DNA from: Chamaecrista fasciculata
Lineage: Eukaryota > Streptophyta > Magnoliopsida > Fabales > Fabaceae
Length of the DNA stretch: 64,000 nucleotides
NCBI GenBank assembly: GCA_003254925.1
Contig: QANZ01046766.1
Location: 51,628 to 115,627, forward strand
Direction of reading: 5' to 3'
Shown one piece after another: positions 33,896 through 45,371 of the stretch. Each line of letters begins with the position of its first letter. Position 1 is the stretch's first letter. The translations under genes and the position numbers were made by a program. The notes below the pieces were generated by a model. It ran no database searches. It worked only from the letters and a program-made list of their open reading frames with translations, and was not told the origin of the DNA.

Positions 33896-34183
33896 ATGGA
33901 GGGTTGTGATGACAATGAAGATGACGATGAAGCTAACGATGACATATTATGGATGAATATCCCATATCAAATCAATGATGTACCAAAAGTATGGCGATAT
34001 TTTTGTATTTCATTCAACTGTTTTTTCAATTCAATTTCTAGCTATAGTTGTATACATATATACTCTGGAATAACGTTTCTCAATGTCTGTATTCAATGCA
34101 CTGAAATAGGTTGCAGATTATTCCTAGCCTTATTTAAACAACTTTACCAATTGGTCGTAGCAAGCCCACCGCCCATAACATAA
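33896..34183 (+). CDS. Acidic mini-ORF, first copy of unit 1
   Basis: The ATG at 33896 starts MEGCDDNEDDDEANDDILWM, followed by NIPYQINDVPK. A TATTTAAAG TATA-like site lies about 100 bp upstream, and the leader contains CTAGGATTT, which is CTAGGGTTT in units 2 and 3. Unspliced, the frame runs to 34183. A consensus donor (caaaa|gtatgg) and a downstream T-rich acceptor (ttcaatttctag) suggest that the peptide could instead be a first exon. The same peptide recurs at 38057, 44950 and 55212, and in a second form 325 bp downstream. I recognise no family. Translation is unproven. Confidence 0.35.
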   Translation: MEGCDDNEDDDEANDDILWMNIPYQINDVPKVWRYFCISFNCFFNSISSYSCIHIYSGITFLNVCIQCTEIGCRLFLALFKQLYQLVVASPPPIT

Positions 34184-34220
34184 GAACTAGGGTTTATGGA
34201 TGAATATAGAGATTCTACCG

Positions 34221-34316
34221 ATGGAAGGGAGTCATCGCAATGAAGATGACGATGAAGCTAATAAAGGGAGATTATGGAGGAATATCATACATCAAATCAA
34301 TAATGTACCAACGTAA
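34221..34316 (+). CDS. Acidic mini-ORF, second copy of unit 1 (31 aa)
   Basis: MEGSHRNEDDDEANKGRLWR, then NIIHQINNVPT and a TAA stop. It is a paralogue of the frame at 33896 created by an internal ~325-bp duplication that includes the TATTTAAA site and the CTAGGGTTT leader. Counterparts are at 43350 (start changed to TTG, internal stop), 45276 (intact) and 55541 (start changed to ATA). Too short for a confident gene. Confidence 0.3.
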   Translation: MEGSHRNEDDDEANKGRLWRNIIHQINNVPT

Positions 34317-34442
34317 ACACCCCATTTGGTAAGGGTCTTTTTTGTAATTATCAAAATTGTTGGGTCTTTTTGTAAATAAATAAAGATTTTGAGTTATTTT
34401 CTTTTTGGGGGATTGTTTGTAAATATTTTATGTTTTTGAACC

Positions 34443-34450
34443 TATATAAA
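34443..34450 (+). promoter_or_regulatory. Conserved TATATAAA site of the array unit
   Basis: 'gaacctatataaaaaggag' is preserved in all four units (34443, 43569, 45497 as TATATAAG, 55761) with 'accaaagaaaacaaaaaggtgaacc' downstream. It resembles a core promoter, but no frame follows it. Confidence 0.35.
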
Positions 34451-35283
34451 AAGGAGAAGATGAACCATTAGTCCAAAGAAAACAAAAAAGTGAACCATAC
34501 CAGAATGCCAGCATTAATTATTCATTTTAAAAGAATTGAGTATCTTTAAAAAAATTAATAAACAAAGGTAACTTCATTAATACTTTTGAGAATTTACTAT
34601 TTCCTCATATTATCAAATAGAACAAAATATATTAGTTTAATTTTATTCTAAAACTAACTTATTTCATTGTATCTTGTCCTTGATAATAACTTTTAATAAT
34701 TGTTATTTTCTTTCTTATTTTTATTATGATTAATTTGAAAAAATATATGATGCTAAAAAACTGATTATTAAATAATTCATAATCTAATATCTTCATAGTT
34801 GGATTGATTACTGAACTGGTCAACTTTTAAGGTCATTATGTTAATTACCTATAGAATTAAATTAATGGAAAACTTACTATTTGGTCCCTTAATTTACAAC
34901 AAGGCAACTAATCAACCCATGAATAATGAAAATACATGATTTAGTAGTCCCTGAGATATTTCAATCATCAACTATTTGGTCCTTAGGGACAATTTGGTCT
35001 TTGAATTTGAATTAATTGTATAATTTTTTATCCGTGACTTTGTAATAAAGTAATACAATTGGCTCCCTGAATTTGAACTAATTTTTGTACTTTTTGGTTA
35101 ATGAATTTCTACTAAATTTATATTATTTGGTCCCTAAATTTGTACTTTTTGGTGCTTGAATTTGACACAGGGACCAAATCGTTGATAATTACAATAATGC
35201 AAAGACTGAGTAATATATTTTGCTTATTCAAGGACTGATTAGTAGACTCAGTGTAAATTCAAGAGTCTCATAGTTGATTTTTA

Positions 35284-35813
35284 AGTAAACTAGCAAATCG
35301 GTCCCTGGATTATGACGCGTTTACAGGTTGGTCCCTTGATTAATCAAATAGACGAATAAGTCCCCGAATTTGTCGGACGTTAGACAAAAATGTCCCTCCG
35401 TCAACCAGGCGTTCCAAAAAACGTGACGTGGCACGTTAAGTGCAGACATCGCACGTTAACTGTCGCGTCAGCATGGGTTTAATTGAAAAAAAAAATTGCC
35501 AACTGGGTAAATTGCGCCACATCAGCACTTCAATTTGGTCCCTCACATAAAAAAAAAAATTCATGTGTTGATAAATTGGTCCATGACTTCAATTTTTATC
35601 CCATTATTTTCAATTCCCCCTCTTTTTCATCATCTTCATTCAGTTTAGTCCCAAATCCTCAAAATTAAATTTTAAAGTGTACCAAAACTATTCCAAACAT
35701 TCCAATTTAGTCCTTAAAAGTATTAAAAACCATAAAACTAAACTCTAAACCCTAAAACTATAAACTCTAAACCCTAAAAAAAATCCAATTTGAGCAATTA
35801 GGTCCCTCACCCA
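35284..35813. mobile_element. MULE remnant (left end only)
   Basis: It starts AAGTAAACTAGCAAATCGGT and matches the left 500 bp of the MULE at 46322, including the CCCTAAA-like stretch (35735-35782). It ends at 'ggtccctcaccca', where unit sequence resumes. It shares the insertion site with the unit-3 MULE. Confidence 0.8.
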
Positions 35814-36257
35814 TGTCGCATGTCTCACTTACAACTCCATCTTTACAGAGGCCATGTACAAATCTGTAAAAAAATTGAGGTAATCCTTCAATTTAGCAAA
35901 CTACATTATTGATGAAATATAAAGGATAACAAAACTAATTTAATTTAACCCATGTGAGAGGAAAAAATGACCACATATAACAACAAGAGTAATTATCAAC
36001 ATTAATACAAGGGTAACATAAACAAAGAGTATTAACTTTGAAAGTAAAATAATTAATTAAGAGCCTTCTTTGCTTTTGCGGGCGTTACCGTTTGTTTAAT
36101 TTATAGCACAAATAATTAATTGTTGCTCTCTAGAAGATCATGGTGCTTGTTTGAACTTTCGGTGGTCCAAATTAAAAGGAAAATTGTGTGCTGACAACTC
36201 TTCCACTTTGTGGTTTTCTTACGACTGTTTTACTCTCAACATGTGTGTATTGAAGGC

Positions 36258-36266
36258 TATAAATAT
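36258..36266 (+). promoter_or_regulatory. Promoter-like TATA in the array unit
   Basis: CTATAAATA is followed by a pyrimidine- and A-rich leader-like stretch with 'ctcttctttcttgagcaaac'. The site is preserved in unit 3 at 53362-53370. No open frame follows within 300 bp, so any gene has decayed. Confidence 0.3.
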
Positions 36267-38056
36267 CGGTTGTCATTTGCCATGTATGAGGTCATATATT
36301 ATTTCAACTGTGCACTCGAATATTTAAAATTGTATCCTTTTAACTCACAATTCAGCGCTCTTCTTTCTTGAGCAAACAACCAAATTTTGGACTTTGAGGC
36401 CGTAGAGGATTTAGAAAACTAGATCACCATTAGATTGGATGATAAAAGGATTTTAAAAAATAACTATTAATAATATCTAATATATTATAATAAATATTGA
36501 TTAATATGGTTTACTATTCAATATCACTTTATTTTCTTTTTATGCAATGAAGATGGTAATGAACGGTGACAACGACGATGGACATGGTGAATGGTGGGAT
36601 CAGTGAACGAGCACGATGAATGGCAAAGGCAAAAAATATAGTCAGAATTTTGGCAATTCGGTTCACCAGGCTCACTTAACCCACCAAGATTCCATTTTTA
36701 TTCAAAAAAACAATTATTATATTCTCATCATCCCATTTTTTTGAAAAGAAAAATCCAAACAAAGTGTTTTGTATGTTTTGCCAATGTCTCATATGTTGTA
36801 TTAAAAGCGTGGTAAAACGCAATTTAGGTACCTCTAGTTTAGTTCGATACCGCATTTGTGTGTTTTGGTTTTAAAAATCTTACTTAGGATACCTAACGTA
36901 TGCATCGTTAAGCAGCTAGGATACTTGTGACGTTGTTCCATCAATTTTAATGGAAAATGTTGACGTGATATTGTCACTGACTTGGACACAGGGCACAACA
37001 CGAATACGGACACACTAACACGCCAAATTCTTAAAATTTCATGACACGATATGACATATCTCTATGTATGTAAATAATTGAAAGTCCACAAATTATGATG
37101 AAAACTTTAAAAATTGCCAACTTTATTCATAATATTTATCATGTGTCATTATTTTCTATTGTTTGTTACAATAAATTAACAAAAAATTGATTTTATATTG
37201 TGAAACTTATAAACATGTGTTGTATGGGTATCGTATGGGTGTTGGGTACAAACACGTGTTCGACTTGGTGATTCGCCCTCAAAATGAACTGTCTATACTT
37301 CATAGAAAATAATCAATTGATCAAAAATAAGACTAAATCTGGCAAATAATTAAGCACAAACAACATAATAAAATAACATGGAATGTCACAAGAATATATC
37401 ACAATATTTGGTTAGATCATTTTATGTAGTCACGATTCTTATATTTCTTGTAGTGTATGTTTTAAATTTCAAGGTAATGAATTCTTAATAGGATTGAATA
37501 ATTTTATTAATTCAATAACTAATATATTATAAACTAATAAGGAAAAATTTGAATGAAGATATAGAACTTTTAATTGAATTTAAAATCAAACCTATAATAT
37601 TTTATAAATTATAAATTTAATCATAATTACAAGAGTATTTATCTCATTTGACAGTTTTATGAAAATAGTGCAATTCATGTTTCACATGAAACTTAAAAGA
37701 TTAAAAAGATATTAAGGTTATTAAAAGCGGGGAAAACTTGGAGTAAGTTTACAATATTAGGGAGTAAACTGCAAGTTTTCATATAATACGAAGAATATTG
37801 CAATTGGGTGCATAGTTTTGGATAGATATGTGCTATTTCCAAGTAGAAGTAATTAAAACAATAAAAAAGTTAGAGAAGGCTCCAGAATATGTTTGCATAA
37901 TGTCTGTATTCAATGTATCGTACTACGTTCTAGATTACTTCTCCCCTTATTTAAAGAACTCTACCAAAAGATTGTAGCAAGCCGCCCACAGCCCCCAAAC
38001 CTAAGATCTAGGGTTTCACTTTTCATCTTTGTGTCAACAATATAGAGATTCTACTA

Positions 38057-38155
38057 ATGGAGGGTTGTGATGACAACGAAGATGACGATAAACCTAACGA
38101 TGACAGATTATGGATGAATATCCTACATCAAAACAATGATGTACCAAAAGTATGG
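38057..38155 (+). CDS. Acidic mini-ORF, first copy of unit 2
   Basis: MEGCDDNEDDDKPNDDRLWM, then NILHQNNDVPK. It is equivalent to 33896, with charge changes at residues 12-13. The end given is the position of the putative splice donor, not a stop codon. Confidence 0.25.
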
Positions 38156-38276
38156 CGATATTTTTTTATTTCATTTAACTGTTTTTTTCAATTCAATTTC
38201 TAGCTATAGTTGTATACATATATGCTCTGGAATAACGTTTCTCAATGTCTGTATTCAATGCACTGAAATAGGTTGC

Positions 38277-39685
38277 TGACCGCACCCGTCGCTAGGTGGC
38301 CAAAATACCGAAATTAATGCACTATAGTGGTGCAATCCAAGTCGATCTCTCGATGAAGTTACTTATACAGTTTAAAAGCGAATAGCACTTTAATTCTTAC
38401 TAACCAAGAAAAGGTAAAGGAAATAGTATGGAATGTTAATCTAATACCTAAGACACGAATTAAATTAAGCAATAAATATTTAGTGATTTTTAACTAAAGG
38501 ACTAAATTGAAAGAAAACAATAATAAACAAACGAATTAACCAAGTTGAGAAGGTACCCGACAGAGCGATTGGATTGAGCAATCATCACTACTAACGATGA
38601 GTGGAGCATCTCACACAAATCATCATAAGGTAGTCATTATTTACTTAATGACCTAGATTGACAACTTAATCATGAAAAGACCTTAAACAATATAATTCAT
38701 AACTAGAATTGAAAACCTTCATTCAATTGATGATAAAAGAATGATCAAGAATCATAAATCTTAATAACAAAAACTATTACCAAGAAACCAAGTTCTTAAT
38801 CAATAAACAGGAATTATAACTAGTTCTCAGGTTCAACTAGAAACCAAGAACAAGAAAGTAAAACCATATTTCATGTGTGAGAAAACTCCCTTAAATGTAG
38901 ACCCTAATTCATGCTTTGCTCCAATGCTCCTCCGGATGTAGATGTTTAGCTGCTCATGGTGGAAAGATGAACAAATTCAGATTGAATTGCCATGATCCCA
39001 CAAGAACTTTGAGATGAAGAATATTTCTCTATTTTCTATGGTGCTCTCTACTCTCTACTTCACGCGATGCCCTGAGTGCAAAATGACGAATTCTATTTAT
39101 AGGCTCGAAAATATGCTTGATCCGCAAGTCAAGGAACGATTTTGGACTTGGGCCGTCAACTGCGCCGGCGGCCCAACACGGAGGCGCAGCGCAATATTCG
39201 CGATTTTTCGATTATATCTTCGTATCTTGAATCCTAGCCGTCCAAAACTTCTCCTAGACTACGTCTCTTCTTGCGCCGTCACTTGCGCCGTTGGCTTAAG
39301 TGATGGGTTAGCCTAATTTTTCGCTGAAGCTTACGTGCTGACATCATACTCCTCTCAGAGACTTGCGCCGCGGGAAGTCCTGATTTGGGCCGGCGGCCCA
39401 ACATGGTGGCGCAAAACATTTTGTGCTTTTTTGTGATCTTCTCATTGATTCTAGACGTTCCCCTTTGGTTAGACCCTGTTTGGATACCTGAAACACTGAT
39501 AAACCCATTAAATAGCACTTATTTATTAAATACAATAAGAAACACTAAATAACCTATTTTTATCCATTTTATTATGCCATACCTTAGTGCATCCCTTAAT
39601 ACATTAATTGGTCTAATTGCAACATATTAGCATTATAAACACGTAAAAAGAAGACCAAATATCATATCAATATTTGGGCTGATCA
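38277..39685 (-). repeat. Athila-like element 3' LTR (1409 bp)
   Basis: TGACCGCACC to GGGCTGATCA on the plus strand. A minus-strand TATA box CTATAAATAGAA lies near 39091-39102. Apparent ORFs inside (for example 39014-39316) are LTR shadows. Confidence 0.9.
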
Positions 39686-39700
39686 AATCCCCCACACTTA
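39686..39700 (-). promoter_or_regulatory. Athila-like element polypurine tract
   Basis: The minus strand reads AAGTGTGGGGGATT immediately before the LTR start TGATCAGCCC. Confidence 0.85.
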
Positions 39701-39796
39701 AGATTTTGCACTTCTGGGCAAAGGTACGAATTAGAAGAAAAGATCATCACTACTAAAATTTAGGAAGGTTATTCAATATAGACCCTTGATTTCAAA

Positions 39797-40132
39797 TTAA
39801 AAGTCAAAGTCCGGGAAAGCGTTTTGCAGATTATCCATTGTAGCATAAGACTCCTCTTGATTAACATCCCTAATTGACCTAAGAGCAGGTCGTTGAGGGT
39901 TAGGTTGTGGAGCTATGTTATTGTTTGCATTATTAGCCTGACGTTGCTCCAAATCCATACCAGGGTTATTGTCACCCATATCTAACTCTAGTCTCGGTTT
40001 AGAATTAAGCTCTATTTGTCTATAATTATCTTCACCTAAGTTACTTAATCTTTTCTCTTTTCTTAGCTTCCTACAAGTTCTTTCAATCTCAGGATTCAAA
40101 GGATTTAAAGGTGCCTTATCCTTCCTAGGCAT
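39797..40132 (-). CDS. gag: Truncated Athila-like Gag N-terminus (111 aa)
   Basis: MPRKDKAPLNPLNPEIERTC followed by RKLRKEKR resembles the start of plant Athila/Tat Gag proteins, which often open with a 'PEIERT..RLRKE' pattern. The rest is polar, with an Asn/Gln-rich stretch NNANNNIAPQPNPQR, and ends AFPDFDF-stop about 110 bp before the PPT. Full Gag has several hundred residues, so capsid and nucleocapsid parts are missing and it could not form particles alone. The start codon lies in the target site of the solo LTR; the duplicated ATG was retained, so the frame is intact but now separated from its leader. Confidence 0.65.
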   Translation of the reverse strand: MPRKDKAPLNPLNPEIERTCRKLRKEKRLSNLGEDNYRQIELNSKPRLELDMGDNNPGMDLEQRQANNANNNIAPQPNPQRPALRSIRDVNQEESYATMDNLQNAFPDFDF

Positions 40133-40133
40133 G

Positions 40134-41622
40134 TGATCTGACCTAAAATGAATATATATTTTTGGTCATATCTTGTTATTATTAATATATATATTTAGCT
40201 AATAAGCCATAATATGACTAGAGATTTATATCATAGGTGTCACATTAAGAATAATATAAAAACCACAAATTAACAACTAATTTATGCACTTAATATTATT
40301 AAAGTATTTTATAAGATTTTGCATAATCGTTTGTTAAGTGTTTCAGCTGAGAATTATAAAAATAACAAAGGAATCATCTAGAAGATAACAAAAAGCGCAA
40401 AAGATATTTTGAGCCGTCGTGTGAGTCACCGGCTCAGACACGGAATTCACACGGCTCAAGAATATTCTGGAATATGACGTCAGCAGATAAGCTTCAGAAG
40501 ACTCTGGATCTACTCCGCCTCTCTGAGCCAAAGGCTAAAAGTAAAAATCTCGCGGCTCAGAATATTCCGAAGCAGAAGAGTATGTTTTGCACGACCACAA
40601 TTCAAGATAGGAAGATATAATCGAAATATCGCAGATATTTCGCTGCGCCGTCTTCTTGGGCCGCCTGCTCAGCCCACGGCCCAAAGTCGAAATTTTCCCC
40701 TTGACTTGCGGATCAAGCACACTACTCCACACTATAAATAAAGGTCGTCATTCTACGCTCAGAGCATCCTTTACCGAGTTTAGCATAGAAAAATCACTTT
40801 TGTTCCAATTCTCTCATGCAAGGCTAAAAACCTTTGTTCCCGCCGGAGTATCATGAAGGAGGCCAGAGCTCAACGTTCTTCATAGATTAGGAAGTGTTTT
40901 TTATTTAGATTTTTTTTTCTTTGATAATTGTTCTTAGAATTTGGTGCTACTTTTGAGATACAATTGTTCGGATTTATAGATTAATACTTCATTAAAATAA
41001 TGAGACCTTGACATTCCCGGAGTTTGTCTCTCTCACGATTAATAAAGTTGCTTTTTAAGGTTTGCTAAGAGGTGGTCTATTTATCTTAGGAATATATAAT
41101 TTGGATTATTCGTAGTTTTTTTATTGTTCCGATGTGGCAATAATATAGATTGCCCCGAAGAGCTTTGATGAATTGTTCATACCTAGTGTAGGTTGAATGT
41201 TTAATCTTGATCATATATTTATTTATTATCACTTGATTGATTGTGTTTGAGTGTAAATGCATTATTGAGTATAGTAGATAAACATGTCTATTTAAGGGTA
41301 TTTGCTTCTATGTTTGTTGAGCAAGGAAGGCCGAGTTCAAGATACATCCGTGGGATTCGCATTCTTCACTTATTAGTTACCGTTTACTAGATAATTCATT
41401 TCGTTCCTTATTCTTAATTATAATTCACCTTTGTAAGCCTGTTCCGTGTTCACGAAAACTTGTTCCGATACAATCGTTGTTAAAATTCCTAGAAGTTCCG
41501 CGAGAGTTCGACCTTGGGTTAGCATCTATACTATATTTTAATAAATATAGTTTATACTTGTGAGGCTCGAGTATAAATTTAATTTGATCGCGCTTTACAC
41601 CTTACGACGGGTGTCCGCATTA
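40134..41622 (+). mobile_element. Solo LTR of a related element nested at the gag start, TSD GCATG
   Basis: Identical 5-mers GCATG lie at 40129-40133 and 41623-41627. The inserted 1489 bp start TGATCTGACCTAAAATGA, like the host LTR start TGATCAGCCCAAATTTTGA. It contains ACTATAAATAAAGGTCGTCA (host LTR: CTATAAATAGAATTCGTCA) and ends ACGACGGGTGTCCGCATTA (host end GCGACGGGTGCGGTCA). It therefore resembles one LTR of a related family in the opposite orientation, without internal sequence. Confidence 0.78.
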
Positions 41623-41627
41623 GCATG

Positions 41628-41818
41628 CAACACTAATTGAACCCTAGAAGCTTTAATATCGAAAAATTAAACAAACTAATGACTCACTAAATACTAAATA
41701 AACTACGAAACAAACAAAAAAAAACAAAAAAAAAAACCTAGACTCCCTAAGACACGCAAAAAGGAAACTGAATTCGTAAGAATTTGGCGCTATTAACTGT
41801 TAAACTTAAAGGATAGTT
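41628..41818 (-). other. Athila-like element 5' leader
   Basis: About 190 bp of A-rich sequence between PBS and the original gag start, without a reading frame. Confidence 0.6.
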
Positions 41819-41835
41819 CCCTGGCAACGGCGCCA
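41819..41835 (-). promoter_or_regulatory. Primer binding site complementary to tRNA-Asp
   Basis: The minus strand reads TGGCGCCGTTGCCAGGG two bases inside the LTR. It matches the plant tRNA-Asp 3' end (CCCCGGCAACGGCGCCA) except at one position, the primer used by Athila-type elements. Confidence 0.88.
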
Positions 41836-41837
41836 AT

Positions 41838-43237
41838 TGGACCGCACCTGTCGCTAGGTGGCCAAAATACCGGAGTCAATGCACTATAGTGGCGCAATCC
41901 GAGTCGATCTCTCGAGGAACTTACTTATATAGTTTAAATGCGAATAGTACTTTCATTCTTTCTAAATGGGAAAAGGTAAAGGAAATAGTTTGGAATGTTG
42001 ATCTAATACCTAAGACACGAATTGAATTAAGCAATAAATATTTAGTGATTTTTAAGTAATGGACTAAATTGAAAGGAAACAATAATAAACAAACTAATTA
42101 ACCAAGTTGAGAAGGTACCCGACAGAGTGATTGGATTGAGCAATCATCACTACTAACGATGAGTGGAGCATCTCGACCAAATCATCCTAAGGTAGTGATT
42201 AATTACTTAATGACCTAGATTGACAACTTAATCATGAAAAGACCTTAAACAAGATAATTCATAACTAGAATTGAAAACCTTCATTCAATTGATGATAAAA
42301 GAATGATCAAGAATCATAAATCTTAATAACAAAAACTATTGTCAAGAAACCAAGTTCTTAATCAATAAACAGGAATTATAACTAGTTCTCAGGTTCAACT
42401 AGAAATCAAGAACAAGAAAGTAAAACCCTAATTCAAGTGTGAGAAAACTCCCTTAAATGTAGACCCTAGTTCATGCATTGCTCCAATGCTCCTCCGATCG
42501 TAGATGTTTAGCTGCTCATGGTGGAAAGATGAACAAATTCAGATTGTATTGCCATGATCCCACAAGAACTTTGAGATGAAGAATATATCTCTATTTTCTA
42601 TGGTGCTCTCTACTCTCTGCGCTGTGCGATGCCCTAAGTGCAGAATGACGAATTCTATTTATAGGCTCGAAAATATGCTTGATCCGCAATTCAAGGAACG
42701 ATTTTGGACTTGTGCCGTCAACTGCGCCGGCGGCCCAACACAGAGACGCAACGCAATATCAGTGATTTTTCGATTATATATCCGTATCTTGAATCCTAGC
42801 CGTCCAAAACTTATCCTAGACTACGTCTCTTCTTGCGCCGTTGGCTCAAGTTATGGCTCAGCCTAATTTTTCGGTGAAGCTTACGTGCTGACGTCATACT
42901 CCTCTCAGAGACTTGCACCGCGGGAAGTCCTCATTTGGGTCGGCGGCCCAACATGGTGCTGCAAAACATTTTGTGCTTTTTTGCGATCTTCTCGTTGATT
43001 CTAGACGGTCCCCTTTTGGTTAGACCCAGTTTGGATACCTGAAACACTGACAAACCCATTAAATAGCACTTATTTATTAAATACAATAAATAAACACTAA
43101 ATAACCTATTTTTATCCATTTTATTATGCCATACCTTAACGCATCCCTTAATACATTATGTGGTTTAGTTGCAACATATTAGCATTATAAACACGTAAAA
43201 AGAAGACCATATATCATATCAAAATTTGGGCTGATCA
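41838..43237 (-). repeat. Athila-like element 5' LTR (1400 bp)
   Basis: TGGACCGCAC (one extra G relative to the other LTR) to GGGCTGATCA. Collinear with 38277-39685 with scattered substitutions and small indels. Confidence 0.9.
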
Positions 43238-43349
43238 GTTGCAGATTATTCCTAGCCTTATTTAAACAACTTTACATATTGATCGTAGAAAGCCCACCGC
43301 CCCTAACGTAAAGAACTAGGGTTTATGGATGAATATAGAGATTCTACCG

Positions 43350-43448
43350 TTGGAAGGGAGTCATCGCAATGAAGATGATGATGAAGCTGATAAAGGTAGA
43401 TTATGGATGAATATCATACATTAAATCAATGATGTACCAACGTAAACA
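43350..43448 (+). pseudogene. Acidic mini-ORF, second copy of unit 2, broken
   Basis: Start codon TTG instead of ATG and an internal TAA in place of a Gln codon. Otherwise it keeps EGSHRNEDDDEADKGRLWM. Confidence 0.35.
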
Positions 43449-44949
43449 CCCCATTTGGTTTGGGTCTTTTTGTAATTATCAAAATTGTTGGGTCTTTTTA
43501 TAAATAAATAAAGTTTTTGAGTTATTTTCTTTTTGGGGGTTTCTTTGTAAATATTTTGTTTTTGAACCTATATAAAAAGGAGAAGATAAACCATTAGTCC
43601 AAAGAAAACAAAAAGGTGAACCATACCAAAATGCCAACATTAATTATTCATTTTATAAGAATTGAGTATCATTAAAAAAATTAATAAAAGAAGGTAACTT
43701 CATTCATACTTTTGAGAATTTACTATTTGCTCATATTATAAAATAGAAGAAAATATATTAGTTTTATTTTATTCTAAAACTAACTTATTTCATTGTATCT
43801 TGTCCTTGATAATAACTTTTAATAATTGTTATTTTATTTCTTATTTTTATTATCATTAATTTGAAAAAATATATTATGCTAAAAAAATGATTATTAAATC
43901 ATTCATAATCTAATATCTTCATAGTTGGATGGATTATTAAACTGGTCAACTTTAAGGTCATTACGTTAATTACCTATAGAATTAAATTAACGGAAAACTT
44001 ACTATTTGGTCCCTTAATTTACAACGAGGCAACTAATCACCCATGAATAATGAAAATACATAATTTAGTAGTCACAAAAAATTAATTTTTTATTGTGAAA
44101 CTTATAAACATGTGTTGTATGGGTGTGGTACGGGTGTTGGATACAGACACGTGTTCGACTCGCTGATTCGCCCTCAAAATGAAGTGTCTATACTTCATAG
44201 AAAATAACCAATTTATCAAAAATAAGGCTAAATCTCGCAAATAATTAAGCACAAACAACATAATAAATAACATGGAATGTCACAAGAATATATCACAATA
44301 TTTGGTTAGATCATTTATGTAGTCACGATTCTTATATTTCTTGTAATGTATGTCTTAACTTTCAAGGTAATGAATTCTTAATAGGATTGAATAATTTTAT
44401 TAATTCAATAACTAATATATTATAAACTAATAACGAAAAACTTGAATGAAGATATAGAACTTTTAATTCAATTTAAAATCAAACTTATAATATTTTTAAA
44501 TTATAAATTTAAATAATAATTACAAGAGTATTTATCTCATTTCACAATTTTATGAAAAAAGTGCAATTCATGTTTCACATGAAACTTAAAAGATTAAAAA
44601 GATATTAAGGTTATTAAAAGCGGGAAAAACTTGGAGTAAGTTTACAATATTAGGGAGTAAACTACAAGTTTTCATATAATATGAGAAATATTGCAATTGG
44701 GTGCATATTTTTGAATAGATAAGTGCTATTTCCAAGTAGAAGTAATTAAAACAATAAAAAAGTTAGAGAAGGCTCCAGAATATTTTTGCATAATGTCCAT
44801 ATTCAATGTTTCGTACTAGGTTCTAGATTACTTCTCCCCTTATTTAAAGAACTCTACCAAAAGATTGTAGCAAGCCGCCCACTGCCCCCAAACCTAAGAT
44901 CTAGGGTTTCACTTTAAATCTTTGTGCCAACAATATAGAGATTCTACTG

Positions 44950-45048
44950 ATGGAGGAGTGTGATGACAACGAAGATGACGATGAAGCTAACGATGACAGA
45001 TTATGGATGAATATCCTACATCAAATCAATGATGTACCAAAAGTATGG
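44950..45048 (+). CDS. Acidic mini-ORF, first copy of unit 3
   Basis: MEECDDNEDDDEANDDRLWM, then NILHQINDVPK. The end given is at the putative donor (gtatgg). An extra T in the following stretch changes the unspliced frame relative to unit 1. Confidence 0.3.
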
Positions 45049-45275
45049 CGATATTTTTGTATTTCATTCAACTGTTTTTTTCAATTCGATTTCTAGCTAT
45101 AGTTGTATACATATATACTCTGGAATAACGTTTCTCAATGTCTGTGTTCAATGCACTGAAATAGGTTGCAGATTATTCGTATCCCTATTTAAACAGCTTT
45201 ACCAATTGATCATAGCGAGCCCATCGCCCCTAACATAATAACTAGGGTTTATGGATGAATATAGAGATTCTACCG

Positions 45276-45371
45276 ATGGAAGGGAGTCATCGCAATGAAG
45301 ATGACGATGAAGCTGATAAAGGGAGATTATGGATGAATATCATACATCAAATCAATGATGTAGCAACGTAA
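45276..45371 (+). CDS. Acidic mini-ORF, second copy of unit 3 (31 aa)
   Basis: MEGSHRNEDDDEADKGRLWM, then NIIHQINDVAT and TAA. Same length as the frame at 34221, with start and stop intact. Confidence 0.3.
   Translation: MEGSHRNEDDDEADKGRLWMNIIHQINDVAT

Larger units (their letters stand above)
33610..37770 (+). repeat. Array unit 1 (4161 bp)
   Basis: The most complete unit. It holds both mini-ORFs, the TATATAAA site (34443), the MULE remnant (35284-35813) and a promoter-like TATA at 36258. Lacks 63 bp present in unit 3 near 53690-53750. Confidence 0.8.
38277..43237 (-). mobile_element. Athila-like Ty3/gypsy element, truncated and non-autonomous, TSD GTTGC
   Basis: Perfect 5-bp TSDs GTTGC lie at 38272-38276 and 43238-43242; the empty site 'gaaataggttgcagattatt' is intact in units 1 and 3. 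On the minus strand the order is 5' LTR (43237-41838), PBS (41835-41819), short leader, gag N-terminus (40132-39797), PPT, 3' LTR (39685-38277). No protease, RT or integrase. A related solo LTR sits at 40134-41622. LTRs differ at many positions, so the insertion is not recent. Confidence 0.9.
37771..44663 (+). repeat. Array unit 2, split by the Athila-like element and internally deleted
   Basis: Unit sequence 37771-38276, insertion 38277-43237, then unit sequence from 43238. A deletion joins 'tttagtagtc' (near 44072) to 'acaaaaaattaattt', removing about 2.2 kb relative to unit 1, including the MULE site. Confidence 0.8.

Noticed and set aside
39014-39535. Frames of about 100 codons (and twins at 42576-43119)
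   Set aside because: They are inside the two LTRs of the Athila-like element; similarity between them is due to LTR duplication.
41819-41835. tRNA-Asp gene fragment
   Set aside because: Only the 3'-end complement is present, at the exact PBS position beside an LTR.
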